The position numbers and the translations under genes are program-made. This document shows positions 1 through 5,989 of a stretch of DNA of 5,989 nt, piece by piece. The notes beneath the pieces were generated by a model. That model was not told the origin of the DNA. It saw only the letters and a list, made by a program, of their open reading frames with translations, and ran no database searches. Origin of the DNA: Gemmatimonadota bacterium (lineage in GTDB: Bacteria > Gemmatimonadota > Gemmatimonadetes > Gemmatimonadales > GWC2-71-9); NCBI GenBank assembly GCA_025360265.1, contig JANYCP010000320.1, positions 1-5,989 on the forward strand. Reading direction: 5' to 3'. Each line of letters begins with the position of its first letter. The first letter of the stretch is position 1.

Positions 1-558
1 GACTCGCACATGGGCCTGCAGGCACGCCTCATGAGCCAGGCGCTGCGCAAGCTCGCCGGCGCGATCAATCGCACCAATTGCGCGGTGGTGTTCATCAACC
101 AGCTGCGTGAGAAGATTGGCGTGATGTTCGGCAATCCGGAAACCACGACCGGTGGCAAGGCACTCAAGTTCTACGCATCCCTGCGACTCGACATCCGGCG
201 CATTGGTCCGGTCAAGGAGCGCGAAGCAGTCATCGGTTCGCACGTGCGCGTGAAGGTGGTGAAGAACAAGGTGGCGCCGCCATTCAAGCAGGCGGAGTTC
301 GATGTGATGTTCGATGAGGGGATCTCGCACACCGGCCTGGTGGTGGACATCGCCAGCGAAGCGGGAATCATCCAGAAGTCGGGCGCCTGGTACTCGTACG
401 GCGATCAGCGCATCGGGCAGGGACGTGAGAACGCCAAGCTCTTCCTCAAGGACAACGCGGCATTGCTCGCCGAGGTCGAGGCGAAGGTGCGTGAGTCGCT
501 CGGTGTGCTTGCAGCGGCAGGTCTTGGCGCACCGCCGGAAGAAGACGAAGCCGAGTGA
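1..558 (+). CDS. recA: RecA recombinase, C-terminal part (5' end outside window)
   Basis: RecA polymerises on single-stranded DNA, catalyses ATP-dependent strand exchange and, in many bacteria, stimulates LexA self-cleavage. Only the last 185 codons are present. The frame is open from base 1, where DSHMG lines up with E. coli RecA D161-G165 (mature numbering), so Walker A and Walker B lie upstream. Visible landmarks keep E. coli spacing without gaps: the end of DNA-binding loop L1 (HMG), Q194, loop L2 from FGNPE to TTTGG including F203 and E207, interface residues F217 and R222, and K248/K250 in VKNK. The core ends with GAWYSY and GQGREN, then a short acidic tail (EEDEAE), the type of tail that restrains RecA filament formation in E. 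coli. The full protein would be about 345 residues, normal for the family. Its TGA stop overlaps the recX start. There is no intein or frameshift in the visible part. Identity is essentially certain. Confidence 0.98.
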   Translation, partial: DSHMGLQARLMSQALRKLAGAINRTNCAVVFINQLREKIGVMFGNPETTTGGKALKFYASLRLDIRRIGPVKEREAVIGSHVRVKVVKNKVAPPFKQAEFDVMFDEGISHTGLVVDIASEAGIIQKSGAWYSYGDQRIGQGRENAKLFLKDNAALLAEVEAKVRESLGVLAAAGLGAPPEEDEAE

Positions 559-1181
559 TTGTCGAAGGATTGGTCCCCGACCCGCGCCGTCCTGGCAGCA
601 CGCGGGTCGTGGTGAATGGGCGACCGGCATGGACGGTGCCGGCCGACGTGATCGCGGCGCTCCGCATCGTGGTCGGTGCGTCACTGCGAGGTGAGGTCGT
701 CGAGCGTCTCGACCGCGCGGCCGATGAAGAGGGTGCCTTTCGCGCCGCACTGCGAGCATTGGAACGTCGTGCGCATGGCGAGCGTGAGCTCGCCATGAAG
801 CTCGAGCGGAAGGGACACCTCCGTGTGGCCATCGCACCGGCGATCGAACGGCTGAGGGGCTTGGGGCTGCTCGATGATGCCGCATTCGCTCGAGCCTACG
901 TCCGGGCCAAGAGTGAGCGGGGGCGCGGTCCGGTTCGATTGCGTCATGATCTCTCCTTCTTGGGGATCAGTCGCGAGATCTATGAGCGGGCACTGGCGGA
1001 GCTCAATGAAGGGATCGACGATCCGCTGCAACGTCCCCGGGAATTGATTGCAAAACGGATGCGCCAGCTCGCATCACTCCCGGTGGAGGCCCGGCGTCGG
1101 CGTCTCGTTGCCTACCTCGGGCGCCGCGGGTACCGGGGCAGCGACGCGCGGACTCTGGTCGAGGAGGCGCTGAAGGGGTAG
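555..1181 (+). CDS. recX: RecX, regulator of RecA
   Basis: RecX binds RecA filaments and limits or modulates their extension in the cytoplasm. The 208-residue product has the family layout. Residues about 1-50 form a short, probably beta-rich N-terminal segment (VVVNGRPAWTV). Helical repeats follow, with the hallmark sequence ALRALERRAHGERELAMKL near residues 64-82, then IERLRGLGLLDDAAFARAYV near 96-115, then RGRGPVRLRHDL and a final RRRRLVAYLGRRGYRG block. The start is a GTG at 555 sharing four bases (GTGA) with the recA stop. A TTG at 570 in the same frame is an alternative, but the GAAGGA before it abuts the codon. GGAAG at 537-541 lies rather far from the GTG, so coupling to recA translation is likely. 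Position directly after recA strongly supports the call. The length is within the family range. Confidence 0.95.
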   Translation: MIVEGLVPDPRRPGSTRVVVNGRPAWTVPADVIAALRIVVGASLRGEVVERLDRAADEEGAFRAALRALERRAHGERELAMKLERKGHLRVAIAPAIERLRGLGLLDDAAFARAYVRAKSERGRGPVRLRHDLSFLGISREIYERALAELNEGIDDPLQRPRELIAKRMRQLASLPVEARRRRLVAYLGRRGYRGSDARTLVEEALKG

Positions 1182-1200
1182 AACCGGGGCCTCTGGTCCT

Positions 1201-1206
1201 TAGATT
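1201..1206 (+). promoter_or_regulatory. Possible -10 element of a leaderless alaS transcript
   Basis: The 31-base recX-alaS gap ends TTAGATTACTCCG before the ATG. TAGATT fits the TANNNT -10 pattern, and its last T lies six bases before the A of the start codon, so transcription would begin at or next to the ATG. No Shine-Dalgarno-like sequence lies before the ATG, which agrees with leaderless initiation. No convincing -35 hexamer is seen 16-18 bases upstream (around 1177-1184). The pattern is visible in the sequence; promoter activity is an inference, and a chance match is possible. Confidence 0.4.
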
Positions 1207-1212
1207 ACTCCG

Positions 1213-3849
1213 ATGCACGCCTCCGTAATCCGCAAAAAATTCCTCGAATATTTCGTCTCCCAGGGGCACCAGTTGGTGCCCTCCTCGCCACTTGAGCCGA
1301 AGGACGACCCGACCCTCCTCTTCACCAATGCTGGCATGGTGCAGTTCAAGCGGACCTTCCTCGGCCAGGACCCGCGGGCGTACAGCCGTGCCACCACATG
1401 CCAGAAGTGCGTTCGGGCGGGCGGTAAGCACAATGACCTCGAACAGGTCGGCCTCACCCGCCGCCACCATACCTTTTTCGAGATGCTCGGCAATTTCTCC
1501 TTTGGCGACTACTTCAAGCGCGACGCGATTCGCTACGCGTGGGAATTCGTGACGTCGCCGGAATACCTCGGGCTTCCCGCGGATCGCTTGCGCGTGACAG
1601 TGCATCACACGGACACCGAAGCGCGCGAACTCTGGCGCGAACTCTCCGGCCTTCCCGACGACCGGATCTACGGGCTCGGCGACAAGGACAATTTCTGGCA
1701 GATGGGCGACACCGGACCATGTGGTCCGTGCTCGGAAATCTTTGTCGACCTCGAGTGGAAACCGGGGACCAAACCAGCGAAGGTCTCGCAAGAGAAGTTC
1801 GAGGAACAAGCCGACGCCGGCCGTTTCCTCGAAATCTGGAACCTCGTGTTCATGCAGTTTGATCGTTCTACCGATGGCACGCTTACGCCGCTGCCGAAGC
1901 CGAGCGTCGACACCGGTGCTGGGCTCGAGCGCATTGCGGCGGTGATGCAGGAAAAAGACGACAACTTTCACACCGATCTTTTCACGCCACTGATTGCGCA
2001 GGTCGAATCGCTGGTGGGCGCCAAGTATTCGGGTGGTCCACAGGGCACTGGCATCTCGTACCGCGTTCTGGCCGATCATGCCCGCGCGGTGAGCTTCCTG
2101 ATGCTCGACGGCGTTAACCCAAGCAACGACGGTCGCGGCTTCGTGCTCCGTCGAATTCTCCGCCGCGCCGTTCGCCATGCCTGGTTGCTCGGCCGTCGTG
2201 AGCCGACGCTAGTCGAACTGATTCCGACGGTTGCTGAGCTGATGCGCGATGCGTACCCGGATTTGCAGGGCAAAGCAGGCGCGATCGCCGATATCGTGCG
2301 GCGCGAAGAGGCAAACTTCTACAACACCATTGAAGCCGGCCTGAATCGCCTGGATTCGCTTTTCGCGAGTGGCGCAAAGGTCATTTCCGGCGATGAGGCG
2401 TTCAAGCTGTTCGATACGTTCGGCTTTCCGATCGATCTTACCGAGCTGATTGCCGCCGAGCACAACGTCGCGGTCGACATGGCCGGGTTCGAGGCAGCGA
2501 TGAAGGAACAGCGGGATCGGAGCAGGGCCGTGCGAGTCGGTGCGCCGCCGCCGATCGTCAAAATTGCCGGCGGGAACGTCACGATGATGCCTGGTTTTGG
2601 CGAGCACACTGAGGCTGAACAGCGGTTTGTCGGGTACGATCGAATTTCGGTTGAGACGCTGGTTCACAGAGGCTCCGCTGGGGCCGGGCGTGCCGAAATT
2701 GTGCTCGATGAGAACCCGTTCTACGCGGGTGGCGGAGGTCAAGTAGCTGACACCGGTACCGTTACCGGCGAAGGCTGGGTGCTCAATGTCGAGCAAGTCA
2801 CGCGCGACGAGGCAAAGCGCGCTGTGGTGAGCGGGACACTGACTGGTGAGATTCGACCTGACTCGCCGCGCGTCGTCGCCACCGTCGACGAATCCCGTCG
2901 TCGCGACATCGAGCGCAATCATTCAGCCACGCACCTCGTGCATATGGAACTGCGGAAAGCGCTTGGCACGCACGTGCGCCAGCAGGGGTCGCTGGTCGAG
3001 TCCGATCGGTTGCGCTTCGACTTTTCGCACCACGGCCCGATCGACGCGGCGCAGCTCGCCGATATCGAGGCAGCTGTCAACGAACTCGTTCTTGCCAACG
3101 CGCCAACGTCCATCGAGGAATTGCCGCTCGCCGCTGCGCTCGAACGCGGGGCAATGGCATTCTTCGCCGACAAGTACGGTGACGTGGTTCGTGTCGTCCA
3201 GATTGGCGGTTCGATCGAGTTGTGTGGCGGCACGCACGTGCGCAGCGCGGGACAGGTTGGGCTCTTTCGTTTCGTGTCGCAGGGTGGCGTCGCTGCCGGC
3301 GTGCGACGCATCGAGGCCGTGACCGGCCGCGGTGCGTATGGTGGTGTGCGTTCGCTCGATCAACGCATCGCGACGCTGGCCGGCGCACTCAAGGCGCAGC
3401 CGGACCAACTTGAACGCAAGCTCGATGCGCTGCTTGCCGAGCGCGAGAGGCTCGAGGCGAAATTGGCTGAAGCGATCAAGGGTGGTGGGCAAGCGGTGGC
3501 GGAAGCGATCATGGTGGGCAAGATCACGATGTTCCTGACACCGACGCTGGTCGAGGAGCGCGGCGAACTCGGCGCCATCGCAGATGCGTTCCGCGCCGAA
3601 AGGAAAGCCGGCGCCATTCTTGTGCTGTACAATGCCACAACGCCGACCGCGCTCGCGGTCGCAGTTACCGATGATCTCGTGGCGTCAGGCAAGGATGCCA
3701 ACGCTTTTGTGAAGCTGGTGTCGGCCAAGTTCGGCGGCCGTGGCGGTGGACGGCCGACCTTCGCAAGCGGGTCGCTTGCGGTCGACAGTGTGGTGGCGGT
3801 CGCGCGCGAGTCGTTTCCGGCATTGCTTCGCGAGTGGATCAGCGAATGA
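1213..3849 (+). CDS. alaS: Alanyl-tRNA synthetase
   Basis: This cytoplasmic class II enzyme attaches alanine to tRNA-Ala (recognising the G3:U70 pair) and hydrolyses mischarged Ser- or Gly-tRNA-Ala. The 878 residues match the usual bacterial length. The catalytic core (about 1-250) has FTNAGMVQFK at 37-46, TTCQKC at 61-66, RHHTFFEMLGNFSFGDYFK at 84-102, TGPCGPCSEI at 167-176 and DTGAGLER at 233-240. The tRNA-recognition region includes GFVLRRILRRAVRH at 309-322. The editing domain carries both zinc motifs, H570-SAT-H574 and C671-GGT-H675. A coiled-coil-like stretch near 720-757 leads to the C-Ala domain, ending with GGRGGGRP at 841-848. The ATG at 1213 gives the expected N-terminus (IRKKFLEYF). 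There is no Shine-Dalgarno sequence before it, but a possible -10 element lies six bases upstream. One oddity is FYAGGGGQVAD at 503-513, where FYAESGGQVGD is usual. The gene is complete and its stop overlaps the next start (ATGA). Confidence 0.99.
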   Translation: MHASVIRKKFLEYFVSQGHQLVPSSPLEPKDDPTLLFTNAGMVQFKRTFLGQDPRAYSRATTCQKCVRAGGKHNDLEQVGLTRRHHTFFEMLGNFSFGDYFKRDAIRYAWEFVTSPEYLGLPADRLRVTVHHTDTEARELWRELSGLPDDRIYGLGDKDNFWQMGDTGPCGPCSEIFVDLEWKPGTKPAKVSQEKFEEQADAGRFLEIWNLVFMQFDRSTDGTLTPLPKPSVDTGAGLERIAAVMQEKDDNFHTDLFTPLIAQVESLVGAKYSGGPQGTGISYRVLADHARAVSFLMLDGVNPSNDGRGFVLRRILRRAVRHAWLLGRREPTLVELIPTVAELMRDAYPDLQGKAGAIADIVRREEANFYNTIEAGLNRLDSLFASGAKVISGDEAFKLFDTFGFPIDLTELIAAEHNVAVDMAGFEAAMKEQRDRSRAVRVGAPPPIVKIAGGNVTMMPGFGEHTEAEQRFVGYDRISVETLVHRGSAGAGRAEIVLDENPFYAGGGGQVADTGTVTGEGWVLNVEQVTRDEAKRAVVSGTLTGEIRPDSPRVVATVDESRRRDIERNHSATHLVHMELRKALGTHVRQQGSLVESDRLRFDFSHHGPIDAAQLADIEAAVNELVLANAPTSIEELPLAAALERGAMAFFADKYGDVVRVVQIGGSIELCGGTHVRSAGQVGLFRFVSQGGVAAGVRRIEAVTGRGAYGGVRSLDQRIATLAGALKAQPDQLERKLDALLAERERLEAKLAEAIKGGGQAVAEAIMVGKITMFLTPTLVEERGELGAIADAFRAERKAGAILVLYNATTPTALAVAVTDDLVASGKDANAFVKLVSAKFGGRGGGRPTFASGSLAVDSVVAVARESFPALLREWISE

Positions 3850-4154
3850 CGGTGGACGAGGGAAAGGCGTGGTTCGCCGCGCATACCGACGGCGCACCTC
3901 ACGCACTACGAGTTCGATCACAGCGCTTCTTTGATGCGACTGGCGACGGGAAACTTGTCTCGCGGTTGGCCGCGGCCAGTCAGGCGGCGCTTGAAGCGGC
4001 AACGGCCAATAGCACCGTGCGCGCGGCCGCCCTCGACCTGCTTGCGGCTGATGCGCTCATTACACTGGCGTTGCTGCGTTCGGCCGCAGAGGATCCGGCA
4101 GGCCTGGGTGCCGCCGCCCGCGCGTTGCGTCATCAGGCGACCGTTCTCGCATGA
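3846..4154 (+). CDS. Small alanine-rich protein of unknown function
   Basis: I do not recognise this 102-residue protein and assign no function. It is probably real: it fills the space between alaS and the phosphatase exactly, overlapping both by four bases (ATGA at 3846-3849 and 4151-4154), and its codons show the high third-position GC of its neighbours. It has about 30 alanines, no cysteine and no signal peptide. The N-terminal 30 residues (GKAWFAAHTDGAPHALRVR) are mixed and basic. Residues about 36-60 and 60-95 look like amphipathic helices, with LDLLAADALITLALL at 63-77 as the hydrophobic core, too short and acid-interrupted to be a convincing membrane span. A small helical soluble protein or adaptor is the most one can say. 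The frame extends upstream to an ATG at 3834 inside alaS, but 3846 is preferred because it makes the ATGA overlap. No strong ribosome binding site is visible. Confidence 0.8.
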   Translation: MTVDEGKAWFAAHTDGAPHALRVRSQRFFDATGDGKLVSRLAAASQAALEAATANSTVRAAALDLLAADALITLALLRSAAEDPAGLGAAARALRHQATVLA

Positions 4155-4906
4155 TCGACCTGCACGGCCACCTGCTTCCCGGCGTCGATGACGGCTCGCG
4201 CACCGTCGAACAATCGGTGCGTGTCCTTCGCGCCTTTGCCGCGAAGGGAATCACGGATGTCGTCTGCACACCGCACCTGTTGGCCTCCAACCTGGCACTC
4301 GGCTGGCCGGCCAACTATGAAGACGCCTGGACCAAGCTCAGTGAATGGATTCCCAAGGACATTCGGGTGCATCGTGGCGCGGAGGTCATGCTCGACCGAC
4401 CAATTCCGGCTGTCGCGAAGGAACGAAAGGTGACCATCGCGGGATCACGATATCTGCTGGTGGAGTTCACCAGGATGGTGCCGGCAGAGATTGTCTCCCG
4501 CGCGCTCTCCGAAGTGATCCGGCTGGACCTCGTACCGATCCTGGCCCATCCGGAGCGGTACTCGTCGTGCTCAGCCGACACCGTGCGGGTGTGGCGGGAA
4601 CTCGGCAGCGTGATCCAGGTGGACGCAACCACGATGACACTGGCCCGGCGGCGCGGCGAACGTGCTCGCGCGTTGGTGGTCGCTGGGCTCGCGGATATCC
4701 TCGGGGCCGACAATCACGGCGATGACCGCAATGTGGCGACAGCGCGTGAGTGGTTATGCGAGCGGGGCGGCGAAGAGCAGGCGACGCTCTTGCTCGAGAC
4801 GAATCCACGCGCGATTCTTGATGACGTGAGCATTTACGAGGTGGATCCTTTGAGAATCCGCACATCGCTATGGCGCAAGGTGCGTCGCCTATTCGGGTCC
4901 GGATGA
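4151..4906 (+). CDS. PHP-family phosphatase of CpsB/CapC/YwqE type
   Basis: The family contains manganese-dependent phosphatases that dephosphorylate bacterial tyrosine kinases and so tune capsule or exopolysaccharide synthesis. The 251-residue protein is of normal length and opens with the signature MIDLHGHLLPGVDDG. Visible metal or active-site candidates are H5, H7, D13/D14, H42 in CTPH, E78 in RGAEVML, E105 in LLVEF, H133 in LAHPERY, and D187/H189 in GADNHGDDRN; the set appears complete. The C-terminal tail, about 235-251, is basic with interspersed W, V, L and F, and could touch an acidic membrane surface. The gene overlaps its neighbours on both sides by ATGA, and no Shine-Dalgarno sequence is obvious. 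No tyrosine kinase or polymerisation gene lies in the window, so the substrate is unknown. A different PHP phosphoesterase (such as a histidinol-phosphatase-like enzyme) is possible but less likely given the PGVDDG and LAHPERY motifs. The polysaccharide role is inferred from the family and from the neighbouring heptose isomerase. Confidence 0.85.
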   Translation: MIDLHGHLLPGVDDGSRTVEQSVRVLRAFAAKGITDVVCTPHLLASNLALGWPANYEDAWTKLSEWIPKDIRVHRGAEVMLDRPIPAVAKERKVTIAGSRYLLVEFTRMVPAEIVSRALSEVIRLDLVPILAHPERYSSCSADTVRVWRELGSVIQVDATTMTLARRRGERARALVVAGLADILGADNHGDDRNVATAREWLCERGGEEQATLLLETNPRAILDDVSIYEVDPLRIRTSLWRKVRRLFGSG

Positions 4907-5478
4907 GCGACTCCGCGCAGGTCGCGAGGGGGCTCCGGTCGCTTGCTGTCGTAGCAAATACTCTGGCGTCGCACACCGATGGGCTCGATCCCATTGTCGG
5001 TGCGATGCGCAAATGTCTGGTGGGCGGTGGCACGCTGTTCTTTGCGGGCAACGGTGGGTCCGCCGCAGATGCGCAGCATATCGCCGCAGAGTATGTCGTG
5101 CGGTATCGGCCTGGGGCGCAGCCGGCGCTTCGCGCCATTGCCCTGACAACCGACGCCTCGATTCTCACTGCAGCGGCGAATGACTTCGGATATGAGCAGG
5201 TATTCGCCCGGCAAATTGAAGCCCTTGGTCGCGCCGGCGATGTACTCATCGTGCACAGCACGTCCGGCGACAGTGCCAACTGCGTCGCGGCCGTGGATCG
5301 GGCGCGGACCCTCGGAATCACCACGATTGGTTTTCTCGGCGGGACGGGAGGGACGCTCGCCTCGCTCGTGGACCATGCCTTCGTTGTGCCGGAGCAGCAG
5401 GTGAATCACGTGCAGGAAATGCACCTGGCCGTGCAGCATCAAATCGTGGCCATTCTCAGTGCGGAGCGCGGCGGATGA
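4903..5478 (+). CDS. gmhA: Phosphoheptose isomerase, GmhA-like (SIS domain)
   Basis: GmhA converts sedoheptulose 7-phosphate to D-glycero-D-manno-heptose 7-phosphate in the cytosol, the first step toward ADP- or GDP-activated heptoses for lipopolysaccharide core or other surface glycans. The 191 residues equal the usual length. The SIS fold shows AGNGGSAADAQHIAAEY at 48-64, the family segment ALTTDASILTAAANDFGYE at 80-98, STSGDS at 119-124, and QEMHLAVQH at 171-179. All four zinc ligands known for the family line up: H59, E63, Q171 and H179. This favours GmhA over general SIS proteins such as DiaA. The ATG at 4903 is preferred: it makes an ATGA overlap with the phosphatase stop and places GNGGS at 49-53, within two residues of its position in E. 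coli. An in-frame ATG at 4870 would add 11 residues. No other heptose pathway gene (hldE, gmhB, hldD) is visible here. Confidence 0.88.
   Translation: MSDSAQVARGLRSLAVVANTLASHTDGLDPIVGAMRKCLVGGGTLFFAGNGGSAADAQHIAAEYVVRYRPGAQPALRAIALTTDASILTAAANDFGYEQVFARQIEALGRAGDVLIVHSTSGDSANCVAAVDRARTLGITTIGFLGGTGGTLASLVDHAFVVPEQQVNHVQEMHLAVQHQIVAILSAERGG
5463..5466 (+). promoter_or_regulatory. Shine-Dalgarno-like GGAG for the SDR gene
   Basis: GGAG lies eight bases before the ATG at 5475, inside the last codons of the gmhA-like gene. It is the best-spaced ribosome binding site at any overlap junction here and supports the start at 5475. The short match could occur by chance in GC-rich coding sequence. Confidence 0.45.
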
Positions 5479-5989
5479 TCTCCCTGGCCGGCAAGCGCAT
5501 TCTGGTGACCGGCGGGTCGCGCGGCATTGGGCGGGCGACGGCACTGCTATGTGCCAAGGCTGGCGCCGACGTGGGGATTACCTACCATACCCGTCGAGCC
5601 GATGCCGATGCTGTTGCGCGGGAGATTCGCGCGTTGGGCCGCCGCGCATATCTCGGCGGCGGCGATCACGCCGACGCCAATCGCGTCTCGCAAATATTCT
5701 CCGAGGTGCAAGCCGCATTTGGCGGGCTCGATGGCTTCGTCGCCAACCACGGCGTCTGGCCGACTGCTGACGTGGCGCTATCGCAGCTCGCTCCCGAACG
5801 CTGGCGCGAGACGATGCGGGTGAATCTCGATGGCGTATTCCTGACGACCCGGGCGGCACTCGGGTTGATGACGGGAGGTGGCCGCGTTGTGATGGTCGGC
5901 AGTACGGCGGGCCAGCGCGGCGAAGCATTCCACTCGGACTATGCTGCGACGAAAGGTGCAATCATGTCCCTGGTGAAGTCGCTGGCCAT
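5475..5989 (+). CDS. Short-chain dehydrogenase/reductase, FabG-like (3' end outside window)
   Basis: Classical SDR enzymes reduce or oxidise a carbonyl or alcohol with NAD(P)H in the cytosol; the substrate cannot be read from sequence. The 171 visible codons cover the cofactor half and the catalytic site. A Rossmann glycine motif TGGSRGIG spans residues 12-19. YHTRRADAD follows beta-2, and its basic residues suggest NADP(H) preference. NHG at 91-93 stands where NNAG or NAG is usual. The catalytic set N117, S143, Y156 and K160 is intact (VNLDGVF, GSTAG, YAATK). About 75-80 residues should follow outside the window. The start is the ATG at 5475, which overlaps the gmhA-like stop as ATGA and has GGAG eight bases upstream. 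FabG-type ketoreductase is the closest familiar relative, but the location suggests a sugar- or lipid-modifying role in a surface-glycan cluster; that is inference. It is not HldD, which is an extended SDR with a different motif pattern. Confidence 0.93.
   Translation, partial: MISLAGKRILVTGGSRGIGRATALLCAKAGADVGITYHTRRADADAVAREIRALGRRAYLGGGDHADANRVSQIFSEVQAAFGGLDGFVANHGVWPTADVALSQLAPERWRETMRVNLDGVFLTTRAALGLMTGGGRVVMVGSTAGQRGEAFHSDYAATKGAIMSLVKSLA

Noticed and set aside
1182..1212. Possible terminator or leader element (such as a T-box) between recX and alaS
   Set aside because: The gap is 31 bases, with no stable stem, no T-run and no room for a T-box or riboswitch.
1621..1643. Two copies of GCGCGAACTCT with a 12-base period in alaS
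   Set aside because: They encode AREL and WREL at a position where AlaRS proteins show no length change, so this is chance codon similarity and not an insertion or duplication.
1713..1728. Perfect inverted repeat with 7-base arms (CGGACCA/TGGTCCG) and a 2-base centre
   Set aside because: It falls in codons for the conserved TGPCGPCSEI motif of AlaRS, which fixes most of these bases; the loop is too small for a stable hairpin.
1003..2178. 391-codon open frame on the minus strand, antisense to recX and alaS
   Set aside because: It lies opposite a certain alaS gene. The translation is low-complexity, rich in Arg, Glu and His, and matches no family. Long antisense frames are expected opposite high-GC coding DNA.
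2209..2922. 237-codon minus-strand frame inside alaS
   Set aside because: Fully antisense to conserved alaS codons with no recognisable motif or promoter.
3834..3845. Upstream in-frame ATG for the small gene, within alaS
   Set aside because: It would deepen the overlap with alaS by 12 bases with no better ribosome binding site; 3846 matches the overlap pattern.
4870..4902. Upstream in-frame ATG that would extend the GmhA-like protein by 11 residues
   Set aside because: The shorter start at 4903 forms the ATGA overlap seen at the neighbouring junctions and gives the family's usual N-terminus and length.
4467..5544. Two overlapping minus-strand frames (285 and 236 codons) opposite the phosphatase and isomerase genes
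   Set aside because: Both mirror well-supported + strand genes; composition is typical of GC-driven shadow frames.
5475..5989. SDR as HldD, the ADP-heptose epimerase of the GmhA pathway
   Set aside because: HldD is an extended SDR with a GxxGxxG start of different layout; this protein has the classical TGxxxGIG, S-YxxxK pattern and NADP-type basic residues of FabG relatives.

Overview
The window reads as a compact, high-GC bacterial chromosome segment with every supportable gene on the + strand and almost no non-coding DNA. There is no sign of a mobile element, CRISPR array, RNA gene or phage. The recA-recX-alaS order, a GmhA-type heptose isomerase (which suggests a Gram-negative-style surface glycan) and a possible leaderless promoter in front of alaS would fit Gemmatimonadota or a similar high-GC, non-proteobacterial phylum. 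That placement is an inference of moderate to low confidence; no phylogeny could be run.

Layout. Positions 1-558 hold the C-terminal half of RecA, the DNA recombinase, cut by the window start. recX (555-1181), its regulator, overlaps the recA stop by four bases. A 31-base gap (1182-1212), the only intergenic stretch, carries a TANNNT -10-like element exactly six bases before the alaS ATG and no Shine-Dalgarno sequence. alaS (1213-3849) encodes a full-length alanyl-tRNA synthetase with catalytic, editing and C-Ala domains. It is followed by a small alanine-rich protein of unknown function (3846-4154), a PHP-family phosphatase of the CpsB/YwqE type (4151-4906), a GmhA-like phosphoheptose isomerase (4903-5478) and a FabG-like short-chain dehydrogenase/reductase cut by the window end (5475-5989).

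How the genes work together. RecA and RecX form a functional pair in recombination and repair. From alaS onward, each stop codon overlaps the next start as ATGA (four junctions), so alaS, the small gene, the phosphatase, the isomerase and the reductase are probably one translationally coupled operon. This joins a housekeeping tRNA synthetase to what looks like the start of a surface-polysaccharide or heptose-related gene set. I found no clearly new biological system. The most interesting points are the unbroken chain of overlaps, the possible leaderless alaS start, the unidentified 102-residue protein and the unexplained combination of CpsB-like phosphatase, GmhA and classical SDR.
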